64,000 nt of DNA, from the NCBI GenBank assembly GCA_016936575.1, contig JAFGXQ010000113.1, positions 23,646 through 87,645 of the forward strand. Reading direction: 5' to 3'. Shown piece by piece: positions 49,994-59,731 of this stretch. Each line of letters starts with the position of its first letter. Position 1 is the first letter of the stretch. Made by a program: the position numbers and the translations under genes. The stretch is from Deltaproteobacteria bacterium (GTDB lineage: Bacteria; Myxococcota_A; Polyangia; JAAYKL01). The notes below the pieces were generated by a model. It ran no database searches and had not been told where the DNA came from. It saw nothing but the letters and a program-made list of their open reading frames with translations.

Positions 49994-50871
49994 TTATTGC
50001 AGTAGCCAGCGGAAAAGGCGGCGCCGGAAAAACGTTCGTAGCGACGCATCTGGCGACAGCCCTGGCCCGAGAGGGAAAACAGGTGGTGTATGTGGATGCC
50101 GATGTGGAGGAACCCAACGGTCATCTTTTTCTACACCCCGACATCACCGAACAGAAATCGTCTAAACGGCTGGTTCCATTTTTGCCCAGCGGCAACTGCA
50201 TTGGATGTGGCAATTGCCAAACCGTCTGTGCATTTCATGCCATCCTGGTGCTCGGAAAACAGGTAACGGTGTTCGACGATCTTTGCCATGGCTGCGGTGC
50301 CTGTTTACTCGCATGTGAGCACAATTATCTCAGTGAAAAGCATGTCCCTATCGGTGACATTCAGCAGGGGAAAACGAACAGTCTCTCTTTTGTGGGCGGA
50401 ACGCTGAATGTGGGCGAGCCACGATCCACTCCGTTGATTACTGACGTGGTTCAAACCGCTCTCGCCTCCCGAAAAACGAATGCAGATGAATATGTAATCA
50501 TCGATGCACCTCCCGGCACGTCCTGCAGCGCGGTTGCCGCCACCGAAGCAGCCGATCTGGTGATTCTTGTGGCGGAACCGACTAGACTCGGCTTTCACGA
50601 TTTTCAACTGGCCTTCGAAATGGCGACCGTTATTCACAAAGAGGTCGCGGTGGTAATCAACCGCGCAGATCTGGGCACAGAGGAACTCCGAAAATTTGTT
50701 CATGAAAAGAAGTTACCGTTGCTTCTGGAAATCCCGTTTAACGACGTTGTCGCGCGCATGGGCACCGAAGGAAATCTCGCAATTGATGAAGACGCAACTG
50801 TTGCAGAGCAGTTTTCAGCACTAAGTGAACAGATTATACATCGAACCGAAGTTTCAGGAGGTCGCCAATGA
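49990..50871 (+). CDS. MinD/Mrp-type P-loop ATPase with inserted 4Fe-4S ferredoxin domain
   Basis: IAVASGKGGAGKTFVATHLA; CIGCGNCQTVC; CHGCGACLLAC. Confidence 0.9.
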   Translation: MIIAVASGKGGAGKTFVATHLATALAREGKQVVYVDADVEEPNGHLFLHPDITEQKSSKRLVPFLPSGNCIGCGNCQTVCAFHAILVLGKQVTVFDDLCHGCGACLLACEHNYLSEKHVPIGDIQQGKTNSLSFVGGTLNVGEPRSTPLITDVVQTALASRKTNADEYVIIDAPPGTSCSAVAATEAADLVILVAEPTRLGFHDFQLAFEMATVIHKEVAVVINRADLGTEELRKFVHEKKLPLLLEIPFNDVVARMGTEGNLAIDEDATVAEQFSALSEQIIHRTEVSGGRQ

Positions 50872-51752
50872 AACAGATTTGCGTCATCAGCGGTAAAGGC
50901 GGCACCGGAAAAAGTTCGATTACGGCTTCTCTGGCTCAAGCCTCAATTCAACCGTCGGTTATTGCCGACTGCGACGTGGACGGCGCCAACAGCGCGCTTT
51001 TTTTTGAAGGCACCGATATTGAACACACCGATTTCGTGTCAGGCAGTCGTGCGCATATTGACACAGATGATTGCACCCAATGCGGTCGTTGTATAAAAGT
51101 CTGCCGGTTCAATGCCATCACCAGCAGCGCTGACAAATATTCTGTAAATTCTCTGGCATGTGAAGGCTGTCACGCCTGCGCGGTGATTTGCCCATCTGAT
51201 GCTGTTCAGTTTATTGAAAACACGGTGGGAATGATCTTCCGACGAACCATAAAAACCGGAGAGCTCATTCATGCCCGTCTGCATCCAGCCCAAGACAACT
51301 CCGGAAAGCTCGTATCCAAAGTTCGCGACAGAGCTAAAGAAGTCGCAGCGGAATTGAATATCAAACAAATCTGGATTGACGGGCCTCCCGGCATCGGTTG
51401 TCCAGTGCACGCGGCCATCTCAAATGTCAACGCCGCAGTCATTGTGACCGAACCGTCTGTCTCGGGTATTCACGATTTGGAGCGCGTTTCAGCGCTTTGC
51501 TCCCACTTTGGCGTTCCCATCATGGTCGTGATTAACAAGTTCGATTTGAGCGCATCCCGTACAGCGGAAATTGAACATTTTTTAGGCTTGCAGAACGCAC
51601 CGATAGTCGGAAAAATCCCCTTTGACAAACAAATCCCGCTGGCGCAGTGCGAAGGTAAAACACTGTTTCAGATGGATGCCCACAACGCGACTATACATGC
51701 GATTTACAATGAAATAGATACACGAATCGGCATTTTACACTCATCCAAATAA
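50868..51752 (+). CDS. MinD/Mrp-type P-loop ATPase with inserted 4Fe-4S ferredoxin domain
   Basis: ICVISGKGGTGKSSITASLA; CTQCGRCIKVC; CEGCHACAVIC; 4-nt overlap with previous gene. Confidence 0.9.
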   Translation: MKQICVISGKGGTGKSSITASLAQASIQPSVIADCDVDGANSALFFEGTDIEHTDFVSGSRAHIDTDDCTQCGRCIKVCRFNAITSSADKYSVNSLACEGCHACAVICPSDAVQFIENTVGMIFRRTIKTGELIHARLHPAQDNSGKLVSKVRDRAKEVAAELNIKQIWIDGPPGIGCPVHAAISNVNAAVIVTEPSVSGIHDLERVSALCSHFGVPIMVVINKFDLSASRTAEIEHFLGLQNAPIVGKIPFDKQIPLAQCEGKTLFQMDAHNATIHAIYNEIDTRIGILHSSK

Positions 51753-51774
51753 TCCGTTCACCGATAGCCTCGTT

Positions 51775-51832
51775 CAACAACAGGGGAAAACAGACCCGTC
51801 CGTATTGGAATCGCTATCTGCGTCGGTGTCCT
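51775..51832 (-). pseudogene. Linker relic
   Basis: Minus strand reads [18 protein letters not shown] with no attached domain or start. Confidence 0.4.
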
Positions 51833-52172
51833 CCTGAGTCCCGGATTTTTTCCCGACCTAGAAAATGAGAAACAGCCATAAAATGGAAGTACAACTTGGA
51901 AACAAAAATCGTTGCATGGAAATTCTTCTTCAAAAAAACAAACTGTTTCAACGAAGCAGTTCATTTGTTTGTACCCCATTTCCCGAAAGTGGGTCGTTGC
52001 CCCTTGGATTATTCGAAAATGGCACAATTTCAAAGCGTTACCGCATCCATACGGGGCGTATTCTCCCTCTCTGGCCCGATTCGGACGACGTTCCATACCG
52101 CAGAGGCCGTGGCCAAACGCAACATGTGCGTTATATTTGTAAGGTTATATCTCTCACCGCATGGGAGGCGAC

Positions 52173-52505
52173 ATGGCTGAAGAACGTTCTACAGAAAAGA
52201 AAAATAAAAAAAGCACAGAGCGCCAGACGCTGGAGTTATCCTCTGACCGCATGGCCAATCTGATTCGAAAGGCCACACCGCAGAATGCACGCGACACCCT
52301 TCCGGTTGAACACCCACCCCACGAGCTGTTGGAAGAAACCAGCGAGGAAAAAGACAGTCCCAAACGGCGAATTCCGATTCCTGCCACAGAAGCCAGTACA
52401 GAGCCGGGTTTATACATCAGTATGGGCGGAGATAAAATTGTGTGGGTGGAAGGTGAAAAGAAAATACTTTCCAAGAAGAAAAAGAGCACTCAGATTTTCG
52501 GTTGA
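52173..52505 (+). CDS. Small charged hypothetical protein
   Basis: MAEERSTEKKNKKSTERQTLEL...GLYISMGGDKIVWVEGEKKILSKKKK. Confidence 0.5.
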   Translation: MAEERSTEKKNKKSTERQTLELSSDRMANLIRKATPQNARDTLPVEHPPHELLEETSEEKDSPKRRIPIPATEASTEPGLYISMGGDKIVWVEGEKKILSKKKKSTQIFG

Positions 52506-52527
52506 GGTCCATCAACCCGTCGCGTCC

Positions 52528-53424
52528 CTATTGGGGTAGAATGTCTTTCAACGTGTTGTACCAGTCGAGACCCATCTGTCGCGCCCCGTCTGTGTTCGGA
52601 TGCACACAGTCGTTTGAATTTTCGGGGTCGGAATTGGTCCACAAATCGGCGATAAAAATCGGAGAATTCGCCATGCTGTGTTCTTCAGCCCAGGCGGGCA
52701 GCGCTTCGTTGAATTCCTGCGCATTCTCAGTGCTGGCAGTGTTTGTGCAGTTGTCGGTAATAATCTGATGAATCATGGCCACCGCGAACACCATATTGGG
52801 GTTGTGGGCGCGGGCCTGATCAATCAGGGTGGTGAAGTTGTTGAGCAACAGCGGGATCAGAGCGGTTCCGCCCCATACATCATTGGTGCCCAGTTGAATC
52901 ATCACCAGGTCGGGATTGTGGGTTGCCACCAGCGTGGACATGCCCGGATACTCCTCCAGCGGCAGGTCCGGACAATTCACGGGTCTGGGAAACGTCGGGT
53001 CCTGTTTGAAATCCGAGGTGGTAGTGCAGCTCACCGCACTGTGCATCACATCGCCATACCCACAATCGTCCTCATATTCTCCGACAAACTCAAAAGCGGT
53101 ATACCCATTCTCGTCTAAATTTTCTTTCAAAAAGCTTTTATAACAACCGGGGCCCGCAGAAATGGAATCGCCCACAATCATGATGCGGGGGGCGCTTACA
53201 TCCGGGGGAAAAACCGCAGTGTCGGTATCCTGACCGGTGCCGGTGTCCGAGTCGCCGCTGCCTGTATCGGTGCCGGAATCAGAACCGGTTTCAGAATCGG
53301 TGTCACTGTCTGTTCCGTTGTCGTCCGACGAATCATCACAACCGATGACCAACCCGCCGATTCCCACCGCCATTACAAGAGCAATGATGGTAAACATTGT
53401 TATGTTCGATAATTTCTGTGCCAT
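52528..53424 (-). CDS. SGNH/GDSL hydrolase lipoprotein (CE3-like)
   Basis: VIGCDDSSDD; DTDSETGSDSGTD linker; RIMIVGDSISAGPGCYKSF; VMIQLGTNDVWGG; DCVHPNTDGARQMG. Confidence 0.85.
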   Translation of the reverse strand: MAQKLSNITMFTIIALVMAVGIGGLVIGCDDSSDDNGTDSDTDSETGSDSGTDTGSGDSDTGTGQDTDTAVFPPDVSAPRIMIVGDSISAGPGCYKSFLKENLDENGYTAFEFVGEYEDDCGYGDVMHSAVSCTTTSDFKQDPTFPRPVNCPDLPLEEYPGMSTLVATHNPDLVMIQLGTNDVWGGTALIPLLLNNFTTLIDQARAHNPNMVFAVAMIHQIITDNCTNTASTENAQEFNEALPAWAEEHSMANSPIFIADLWTNSDPENSNDCVHPNTDGARQMGLDWYNTLKDILPQ

Positions 53425-53582
53425 GCTGGAATCCTTCTAAAACGTTTTAGTCACCCTTGCTACCTATCACGGTTCATTTCTAAAGTACAACCGATTTTTA
53501 TACAAGAGGGGAACACTTTTTCATCATACCGGTGTTACAACCAACTGAAACGACATTCGCACACCCAAGGGGGAAATCCGGA

Positions 53583-55358
53583 ATGAAAGATTTCGTTCAT
53601 CTTTTTCTCAGCATCAGCGTATTGCTCTCGGGAATACTGCTCACGGCCGGATGTAATCATGAAGATTCCGGCGACACCGAGGCCGATGACACAAATTCTA
53701 CTGGCGACTCAGATTCAACGTTCATTTCTGATATTGATACAGACGACCCCACGTCAATGTTGTTCACCCGCAATCATGTGCTCGAAATCGCTATCGAAAT
53801 GTCCCCCGACGACTTCGCTACCCTTCGCGCGCAAACCCGCAGTATTTTCGATGTGCTGGGCACCAACTGCCAGGAAGCTCCCCCCGAAAGCCCATTCACC
53901 TACTTTCGGGCGAATATTACGATTGACGGACAACCGGTGAACGACGTGGGCATTCGCAAAAAAGGCTTCTACGGATCTCTCAGCGAAGAAAAGCCCTCGC
54001 TGAAGGTGAAATTCAGTGAGTACAACGAAGACCAAACCTATGCGGGCGAAGAACGGCTCACCCTGAACAATGCCGTTTCCGACCCGTCGTATGTAAAGCA
54101 GTGTCTGGGGTACGACGTGTTCGCCGATGCCGGCATTCCCGCACCGCGATGCAACTTCGCCGGCGTGACAGTGAACGGCGAATACCTGGGCGTGTACGTG
54201 AATGTGGAGAGTATAAAAAAGCGATTTCTGCGGCGACATTTTTCTAATGACGAGGGTCATCTGTACGAAGGTGCACTCAGCGATTTTCGTTCGGGATGGG
54301 TAGACACGTTTCAGGTGAAAACCAACAAGGACACTCCCGATCGTTCTGATTTGGCTGACCTCACAGCGGCGCTGGAAGACCCCGCAGCCGATGTGGTGGA
54401 ACGAATTTCACCGCTCGTCGATGTGGATGCGTTCATTCGGTATTGGGCGGTGGAGTATCTCCTGATGCATGTGGACGGCTACGCACGCAATACCAACAAC
54501 TTCTACCTCTACAACGACCCCGAATCCGAGCAGTTTTATTTCATTCCCTGGGGAATCGACGCCATTATGACGAAAAATATAACGCTCCCCTGGGAGACCG
54601 CACGACCGGAAGGTGCGGCCTGGGTGGAAGGCATTCTGGCGCGGCGACTGTACAATGCACCCACGTACCAGGAAAAATACGTCGACATGCTCACCGAATT
54701 GATTGACACGGTCTGGAACGAAACCGAGCTGGTCACCAAAATTGATGCGTTCGCCGCGCTGATTCGCCCATACATGGTTGACACGGAGCGTTGGACCTTC
54801 GAAACCAATGTGAGTATCGTTCGCAGCTTCGTTGAAAACCGCCGTGCGGAAGTGCTTGCCCAGTCGGCTATCCGCCCCGTCTATACCACCGAACTACGAG
54901 ATCCCATGTGCAGCGCGCCAATCGGCACAATCAGCGGAACATTCAATACCACCTTCGGCGAACTCGATGTGGAAAATCCATTTGAAGCAGGAGAAGCGAC
55001 CCTGCAGATTACGGTGAACGGCGAAACAATTCCCTTTGTGGCAGTCAGTTCACTGAGCGGTATTAATGAAGAAAATACGCCGGCTGTCAGACTGGTGGCC
55101 GCGGTCAGTGAAACCGATGTTTGGGTTATGGAAATCGGAAAAATCAGCGAGCCGATGTTTAAAGCGGATGCGGTGGTTCCCATCGACTGGGTCAACAGTG
55201 TCGGCATCTTATTGCGCATTGATTTGTCGGCCGGAGAAGAATTTGAAGTGATGGGCATCATCGGAGAGGGAACCCTCACCTTCACCGATGCCGGACTATC
55301 CACCGGTGACGTTGTCTCGGGCGAATTCATCGGCGACATTTACGAAGCATCATTTTAA
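53583..55358 (+). CDS. CotH-family (kinase-like) lipoprotein
   Basis: LTAGCNHEDSGD; VGIRKKGFYGSLSEEKPSLKVKF...LTLNNAVSDPSYVKQCLGYDVFADAGIPAPRCNFAGVTVNGEYLGVYVNVESIKKRFL. Confidence 0.85.
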   Translation: MKDFVHLFLSISVLLSGILLTAGCNHEDSGDTEADDTNSTGDSDSTFISDIDTDDPTSMLFTRNHVLEIAIEMSPDDFATLRAQTRSIFDVLGTNCQEAPPESPFTYFRANITIDGQPVNDVGIRKKGFYGSLSEEKPSLKVKFSEYNEDQTYAGEERLTLNNAVSDPSYVKQCLGYDVFADAGIPAPRCNFAGVTVNGEYLGVYVNVESIKKRFLRRHFSNDEGHLYEGALSDFRSGWVDTFQVKTNKDTPDRSDLADLTAALEDPAADVVERISPLVDVDAFIRYWAVEYLLMHVDGYARNTNNFYLYNDPESEQFYFIPWGIDAIMTKNITLPWETARPEGAAWVEGILARRLYNAPTYQEKYVDMLTELIDTVWNETELVTKIDAFAALIRPYMVDTERWTFETNVSIVRSFVENRRAEVLAQSAIRPVYTTELRDPMCSAPIGTISGTFNTTFGELDVENPFEAGEATLQITVNGETIPFVAVSSLSGINEENTPAVRLVAAVSETDVWVMEIGKISEPMFKADAVVPIDWVNSVGILLRIDLSAGEEFEVMGIIGEGTLTFTDAGLSTGDVVSGEFIGDIYEASF

Positions 55359-55395
55359 CGGATTGCTACCATCGACTGAATAAACAGGTACCCGC

Positions 55396-56208
55396 TTACA
55401 AACCGATTTCCGTGCGCTCGTCGGAGTAGCAGGCGTTCATGTTTTCGAAGCACCCGCCCGGAGAAAGGTCCGGCGGTTCTGCGCCGGCGGAACAGCTCTC
55501 GGGATTTTCGACCATGAGATTCAGTTGTTCCTCAAAATAATTGAAACATTCTTCGCTCCACGCATACACCTGCAGGATCTGGCACGACAAACCGCTGATA
55601 CATTCGTCGACGGTAAACTGGAAGCAGGGAACGAGCGCGGTACACGCATTGGAGATTTCGGCCGCATCCAGGGGATTAAAGGCATCCCGTTTCCATGCCT
55701 GCCAGGTGCCGTTTGTATCAATTGACGACGCCCAGGTACCGTTCGCCATCACGCCGGCGGGAGTGACGCGAAACACCCCCTGCCACACCACTTCTTCCCC
55801 GTCCTGCGACGCACTTCCGAACGTAATGGCGGTGCCGCCGTCGGGGTCCACCTGACCGGTTCCCTCCACATCCTCCCCGGGCCAATGGGCAGTAACCCGG
55901 CCGTTGGCGTCAATAACCGCGGTAACAAACCCGGTGTTGTCGAGCACTACGTCATTCTGATAAGTGGCCACGTATTCTCCGACAAATCGAGCGACACCGA
56001 CGGGGTCGCTGGACGTATCCACCTCATCCGTATTCGTGTCGGAGTCGGTCTGGTTCTGCAGCATGCTGTCCGAATCCGTCTGAGTGGTCGTATCGGAATC
56101 GCCCAAATCAGAATCATTCCCGGCATCATCCGATGAATCCGAGCTTTCGGCGCATGCACCGACAGACAATACAAATAACAGAAACAATGCGGTAAAAGAT
56201 TTGTTCAT
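55396..56208 (-). CDS. Hypothetical lipoprotein with D/S/T linker
   Basis: LFVLSVGACAESSDSSDDAGNDSDLGDSDTTTQTDSDS. Confidence 0.65.
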   Translation of the reverse strand: MNKSFTALFLLFVLSVGACAESSDSSDDAGNDSDLGDSDTTTQTDSDSMLQNQTDSDTNTDEVDTSSDPVGVARFVGEYVATYQNDVVLDNTGFVTAVIDANGRVTAHWPGEDVEGTGQVDPDGGTAITFGSASQDGEEVVWQGVFRVTPAGVMANGTWASSIDTNGTWQAWKRDAFNPLDAAEISNACTALVPCFQFTVDECISGLSCQILQVYAWSEECFNYFEEQLNLMVENPESCSAGAEPPDLSPGGCFENMNACYSDERTEIGL

Positions 56209-56303
56209 CGCCTACTCCCTACTTACTCTCTGGTGAAATCCACCCTTATTTAACAAGGTTGGGGGCAAACTGTACCAGAGTTTCAAAGGGGAGCAAGTCC
56301 CTT

Positions 56304-58205
56304 TTACGGTTCCACCGCACCGGCGGCGCAGGTGGTGGTGTCGCGGGGTTCACCCCGTTGGTCGGTGGAGGGGCAATCGGCTCCGATGCCGTCTGCCGCG
56401 GTACCTGGCAAAAACGTGGGCGTCGGCCCGCCGTTGTCTGAAATACTGCCAAGTTCCGGGTCGGCAAACGTTGTTCCATCTGCGCAAGCTGTGCCCGCCG
56501 GCCACTGCAGATTGTTGCTTCCCGCCTGACTCGACGAACAGCTCATATCTTCGAACAGGCTGTTTGTTACGGTGTAGGTTCCGCTCAGGGGTGAATTCAC
56601 GATGGTGGTATTGCGAATTGTACTGTCGTTATCAACAATCAAACCGTTGGGCGAGTTGTTGTAAAATGTACAGTTCTCGACATCCACCGTTCCCTGATTA
56701 ACCCACAGTCCGCCGATATTGTTCGCGCTGTTGTTCATAAACGTGGTGCCGCGAACAGTGACTGCATGATCCTTGATAAAGGATACCCCCCCCAGACTCG
56801 CCGTGTTACTGTCGAACACACTTTGTTCAATCAGCATTTCACGCACACCGGCATTCGGCGTTCGAAACAGGGCGCCTCCCAGCTCATTGGCGCTGTTGCC
56901 GCGAAATACCGTGCCGCAAATATTGAACACCTGATCTTCATCGTTCAGTCCGTCCAGATATACCGCACCGCTGTTGCCGCCGGCGCCGGTCTGGTTTTCG
57001 TGTCCCACTCCCACACAATCGGTATCGCAACACCCGTTCTGACCAATACCCTCCGCACTGTTGTTTTCAAATACTGAATTATAAATCCCCGGGTTGCCCA
57101 CAAAAAGCATTCCCACTGCACCGCCGTTGGAACCCCGATTCCCCACAAACACCGAACGGGAAATGATCAACTCCGGCACTCCCACAACGTAAACGGCGCC
57201 GCCGCCCACATCCGGACCAATGAGCGCGGCTTCATTGTCGTAAAACTGACAATCGATAATATGCACCACGCCGTTGCGCACATACAGCACTCCACCACTG
57301 CCGTCCGCATAGCCGTACGCGCACTGGGGATGGTCGGTATCCTGTTCGATATATTCCGAGGCCGGCGCTTTTCCCCCGCGAAACGTAAGCCGCTGCAGGA
57401 CTACGCCTTCCGGATTGTTCATCCAATCGGGGTGATTGAAAATGAAATGCCTCGTGCTTCCTTCCGCGTCCAGGGTAATCAATCCGCCGCCGTCAATTAT
57501 CGTAGTGGCGTTGATGGGCAGCTCAATGGTTTGCGACAGCGTTATCGTCATCGGCTCACTGCCGCAATTGAATGTGATGATTCCACCCTGTTCCGCAGCG
57601 GTGCGCAAATCTGTTTCATTGCAGCTATCGGGCGTACCCGTACCGATCACGGCGGTCGGTGTTGCGGTATCGTACAGTGAAATCGGAGAGGCGCACACAG
57701 CATCGGGCAAATCAGCATCCGTGTCAGTGTCACTATCCGTGTCGGTATCGGTGTCAGCATCCGTATCGGTATCGGTGTCACCATCCGTGTCGGTATCGGT
57801 GTCGCCATCCGCATCAGTGTCAGCATCACTGTCTGTATCGGTATCGGCGTCACTATCCGTATCGGAATCAGTGTCGCCATCCGCATCGGTGTCAGCGTCC
57901 GTATCTGTATCAACATCCGTATCGGCATCGGTATCGGTATCGCTGTCCGTATCGGTATCGCTGTCCGTATCGGTATCGCTGTCCGTATCGGTATCGCTGT
58001 CCGTATCGGTATCCGCATCGGTGTCGCTATCGGTCGACGTTTCCGAGTCCGTCAATCCACCCGAGTCTGAATCAGATGAAGGCGGGCCATCATCACTCGT
58101 TGTATCCATATCGGTATCACCCCCGCCGCTGCTGCTATTTTCTCCACAAGCCAGCACAAAAAAAACCAAAGTCGCCCAGTAAATCAATAAAATATTCCGT
58201 CGCAT
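56304..58205 (-). CDS. Parallel beta-helix/polymorphic lipoprotein
   Basis: VFFVLACGENSS; long linker; IITFNCGSEPMTITLSQTIELPINATTIIDGGGLITL...GGAVYVVGVPELIISRSVFVGNRGSNGGAVGM...TSTD-type C-terminus. Confidence 0.8.
   Translation of the reverse strand: MRRNILLIYWATLVFFVLACGENSSSGGGDTDMDTTSDDGPPSSDSDSGGLTDSETSTDSDTDADTDTDSDTDTDSDTDTDSDTDTDSDTDTDADTDVDTDTDADTDADGDTDSDTDSDADTDTDSDADTDADGDTDTDTDGDTDTDTDADTDTDTDSDTDTDADLPDAVCASPISLYDTATPTAVIGTGTPDSCNETDLRTAAEQGGIITFNCGSEPMTITLSQTIELPINATTIIDGGGLITLDAEGSTRHFIFNHPDWMNNPEGVVLQRLTFRGGKAPASEYIEQDTDHPQCAYGYADGSGGVLYVRNGVVHIIDCQFYDNEAALIGPDVGGGAVYVVGVPELIISRSVFVGNRGSNGGAVGMLFVGNPGIYNSVFENNSAEGIGQNGCCDTDCVGVGHENQTGAGGNSGAVYLDGLNDEDQVFNICGTVFRGNSANELGGALFRTPNAGVREMLIEQSVFDSNTASLGGVSFIKDHAVTVRGTTFMNNSANNIGGLWVNQGTVDVENCTFYNNSPNGLIVDNDSTIRNTTIVNSPLSGTYTVTNSLFEDMSCSSSQAGSNNLQWPAGTACADGTTFADPELGSISDNGGPTPTFLPGTAADGIGADCPSTDQRGEPRDTTTCAAGAVEP
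57715..58040 (-). repeat. Asp-X linker-coding repeat tract
   Basis: (gtatcggtatcgctgtcc)n and variants. Confidence 0.95.
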
Positions 58206-58363
58206 ATCATCTCCTTCATATCTCTTCTGAAGATTCCCGTCTGTTCAGATATTCTACTGAAAAATCAACGGCGTTGTGTAAAATAAATGAAAATACTACC
58301 GTCAAGGCTATGCTGAAAACGATAGCGACTCGCCTACCTTAGGGAATCAGATTTGTCAGACAT

Positions 58364-59731
58364 TCAAATCAAATCCCGAATACAAAAAATGGGATGGGTC
58401 AGGGACGCCGCACGGCCACCTATCAACCACAATCCGGTGTCAACGTAATACCCGCCTTCTTGATCTCCGATAGACCAATACTCTCTGGCGCCGAGAGCCG
58501 GCATTACTTCTGAGCTGCCAATCAAGGAAAAATATTCATTCGGCGTGGGAATCCGCCAGTCCGTGTACGCCGCCCAATTCAGATTCTCGCAATAGCTCGT
58601 TGCGTCTCCGAGTATCATCGCCAGCATCCCTCCGGTTGTACATGACGAGTCACTCTGCCCCGCTGGACACCCCATCCACATCCGAGCACTCAGATTATCC
58701 ACAACCACCGGATGGGAACTACTCCCATCTTCGATTCTTCGTTCCCAACGATTTGCCAAAGAAGAAATTGCATCTCTTCGAACACAACGTACCGGATGCA
58801 ACTCCACTTTTAACCCCACATTCCCATCCTCAGCGTACGGATGATTCCCGCGCAACAGACCGCTGTCAAAAAACACCCGTTTCGCATAGTTTTCATCCGG
58901 TGCATATGTGGTGGAAGTCCAAAAATCCAGGGCCGGTGTCTGAGGAAACCAGTCCTCGTCCACTTTAGCCAGGTCTCCAGAAGCGAACACTAAAATTGAT
59001 AACAACTCAAATTCGCTCGGCAAATACCAATCATCATAGCCCGCGTAACTCAATTGATCGCACTGAACCACCGCATCCATCCAGGCCAACGTACTTGCGC
59101 CGATTTGCAATTCGCAGTTTTCACCAGTCTGCCCCATGGGACATTTCATCCAATACAAACCGGTAGAATTATCCAAAACTGCTGCTTCATCCTCTATCTG
59201 CGAAATGATTCGCCACGATTCTTCGCCCGGAGACGCCAGAGGAAAATAGCTGCCCATCCCGTTGCAGTCTGCCGAATTACAGCTTCCCGGAGACACACAT
59301 GTCTCATTCAAACAAATATCATAATCCAAATCACCGTTGGCAGCCGTCGATGTTTCTGTCTGACAGAACACAAAATCTGATGTTCCAACGCAGCTTACTT
59401 TTCTGTCGCAGCTATCTCCCAGCCATCCTGTCAAACAATCGCACGCCCCGTCCACACATTCACCATTCACACATACAATCGCCAATCCGACCGATTCCGA
59501 GTCTTCGTCCAAACACCATACATCGCCCTGATAACATCCGAACGCCATATCTTCATCGCAACCACCGGGAACAAAAATACTGTCGCTGTCGGAATCTCTG
59601 GATACAGGCAATGCATCGTTTTCGGTATCATCCGTTCCCCGCTCACCGAGACGCGCCACGTCGTCCATCATCGCACTGCACGCGCTGATGAACAGGGGTA
59701 TCATTACCAATCGTGCGATGAACGCCCGCAT
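58364..59731 (-). CDS. DUF1566 (Lcl C-terminal)-type lipoprotein
   Basis: ISACSAMMDD; VLDNSTGLYWMKCP...AWMDAVVQCDQLSYAGYDDWYLPSEFELLSI...FWTSTTYAPD...VRCVR. Confidence 0.75.
   Translation of the reverse strand: MRAFIARLVMIPLFISACSAMMDDVARLGERGTDDTENDALPVSRDSDSDSIFVPGGCDEDMAFGCYQGDVWCLDEDSESVGLAIVCVNGECVDGACDCLTGWLGDSCDRKVSCVGTSDFVFCQTETSTAANGDLDYDICLNETCVSPGSCNSADCNGMGSYFPLASPGEESWRIISQIEDEAAVLDNSTGLYWMKCPMGQTGENCELQIGASTLAWMDAVVQCDQLSYAGYDDWYLPSEFELLSILVFASGDLAKVDEDWFPQTPALDFWTSTTYAPDENYAKRVFFDSGLLRGNHPYAEDGNVGLKVELHPVRCVRRDAISSLANRWERRIEDGSSSHPVVVDNLSARMWMGCPAGQSDSSCTTGGMLAMILGDATSYCENLNWAAYTDWRIPTPNEYFSLIGSSEVMPALGAREYWSIGDQEGGYYVDTGLWLIGGRAASLTHPIFCIRDLI

Noticed and set aside
51934-51950. 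Fifth TGAAAC-N5-GTTTCA-like site (AAAAACAAACTGTTTCA)
   Set aside because: Two mismatches in the left half and no promoter or gene clearly associated.
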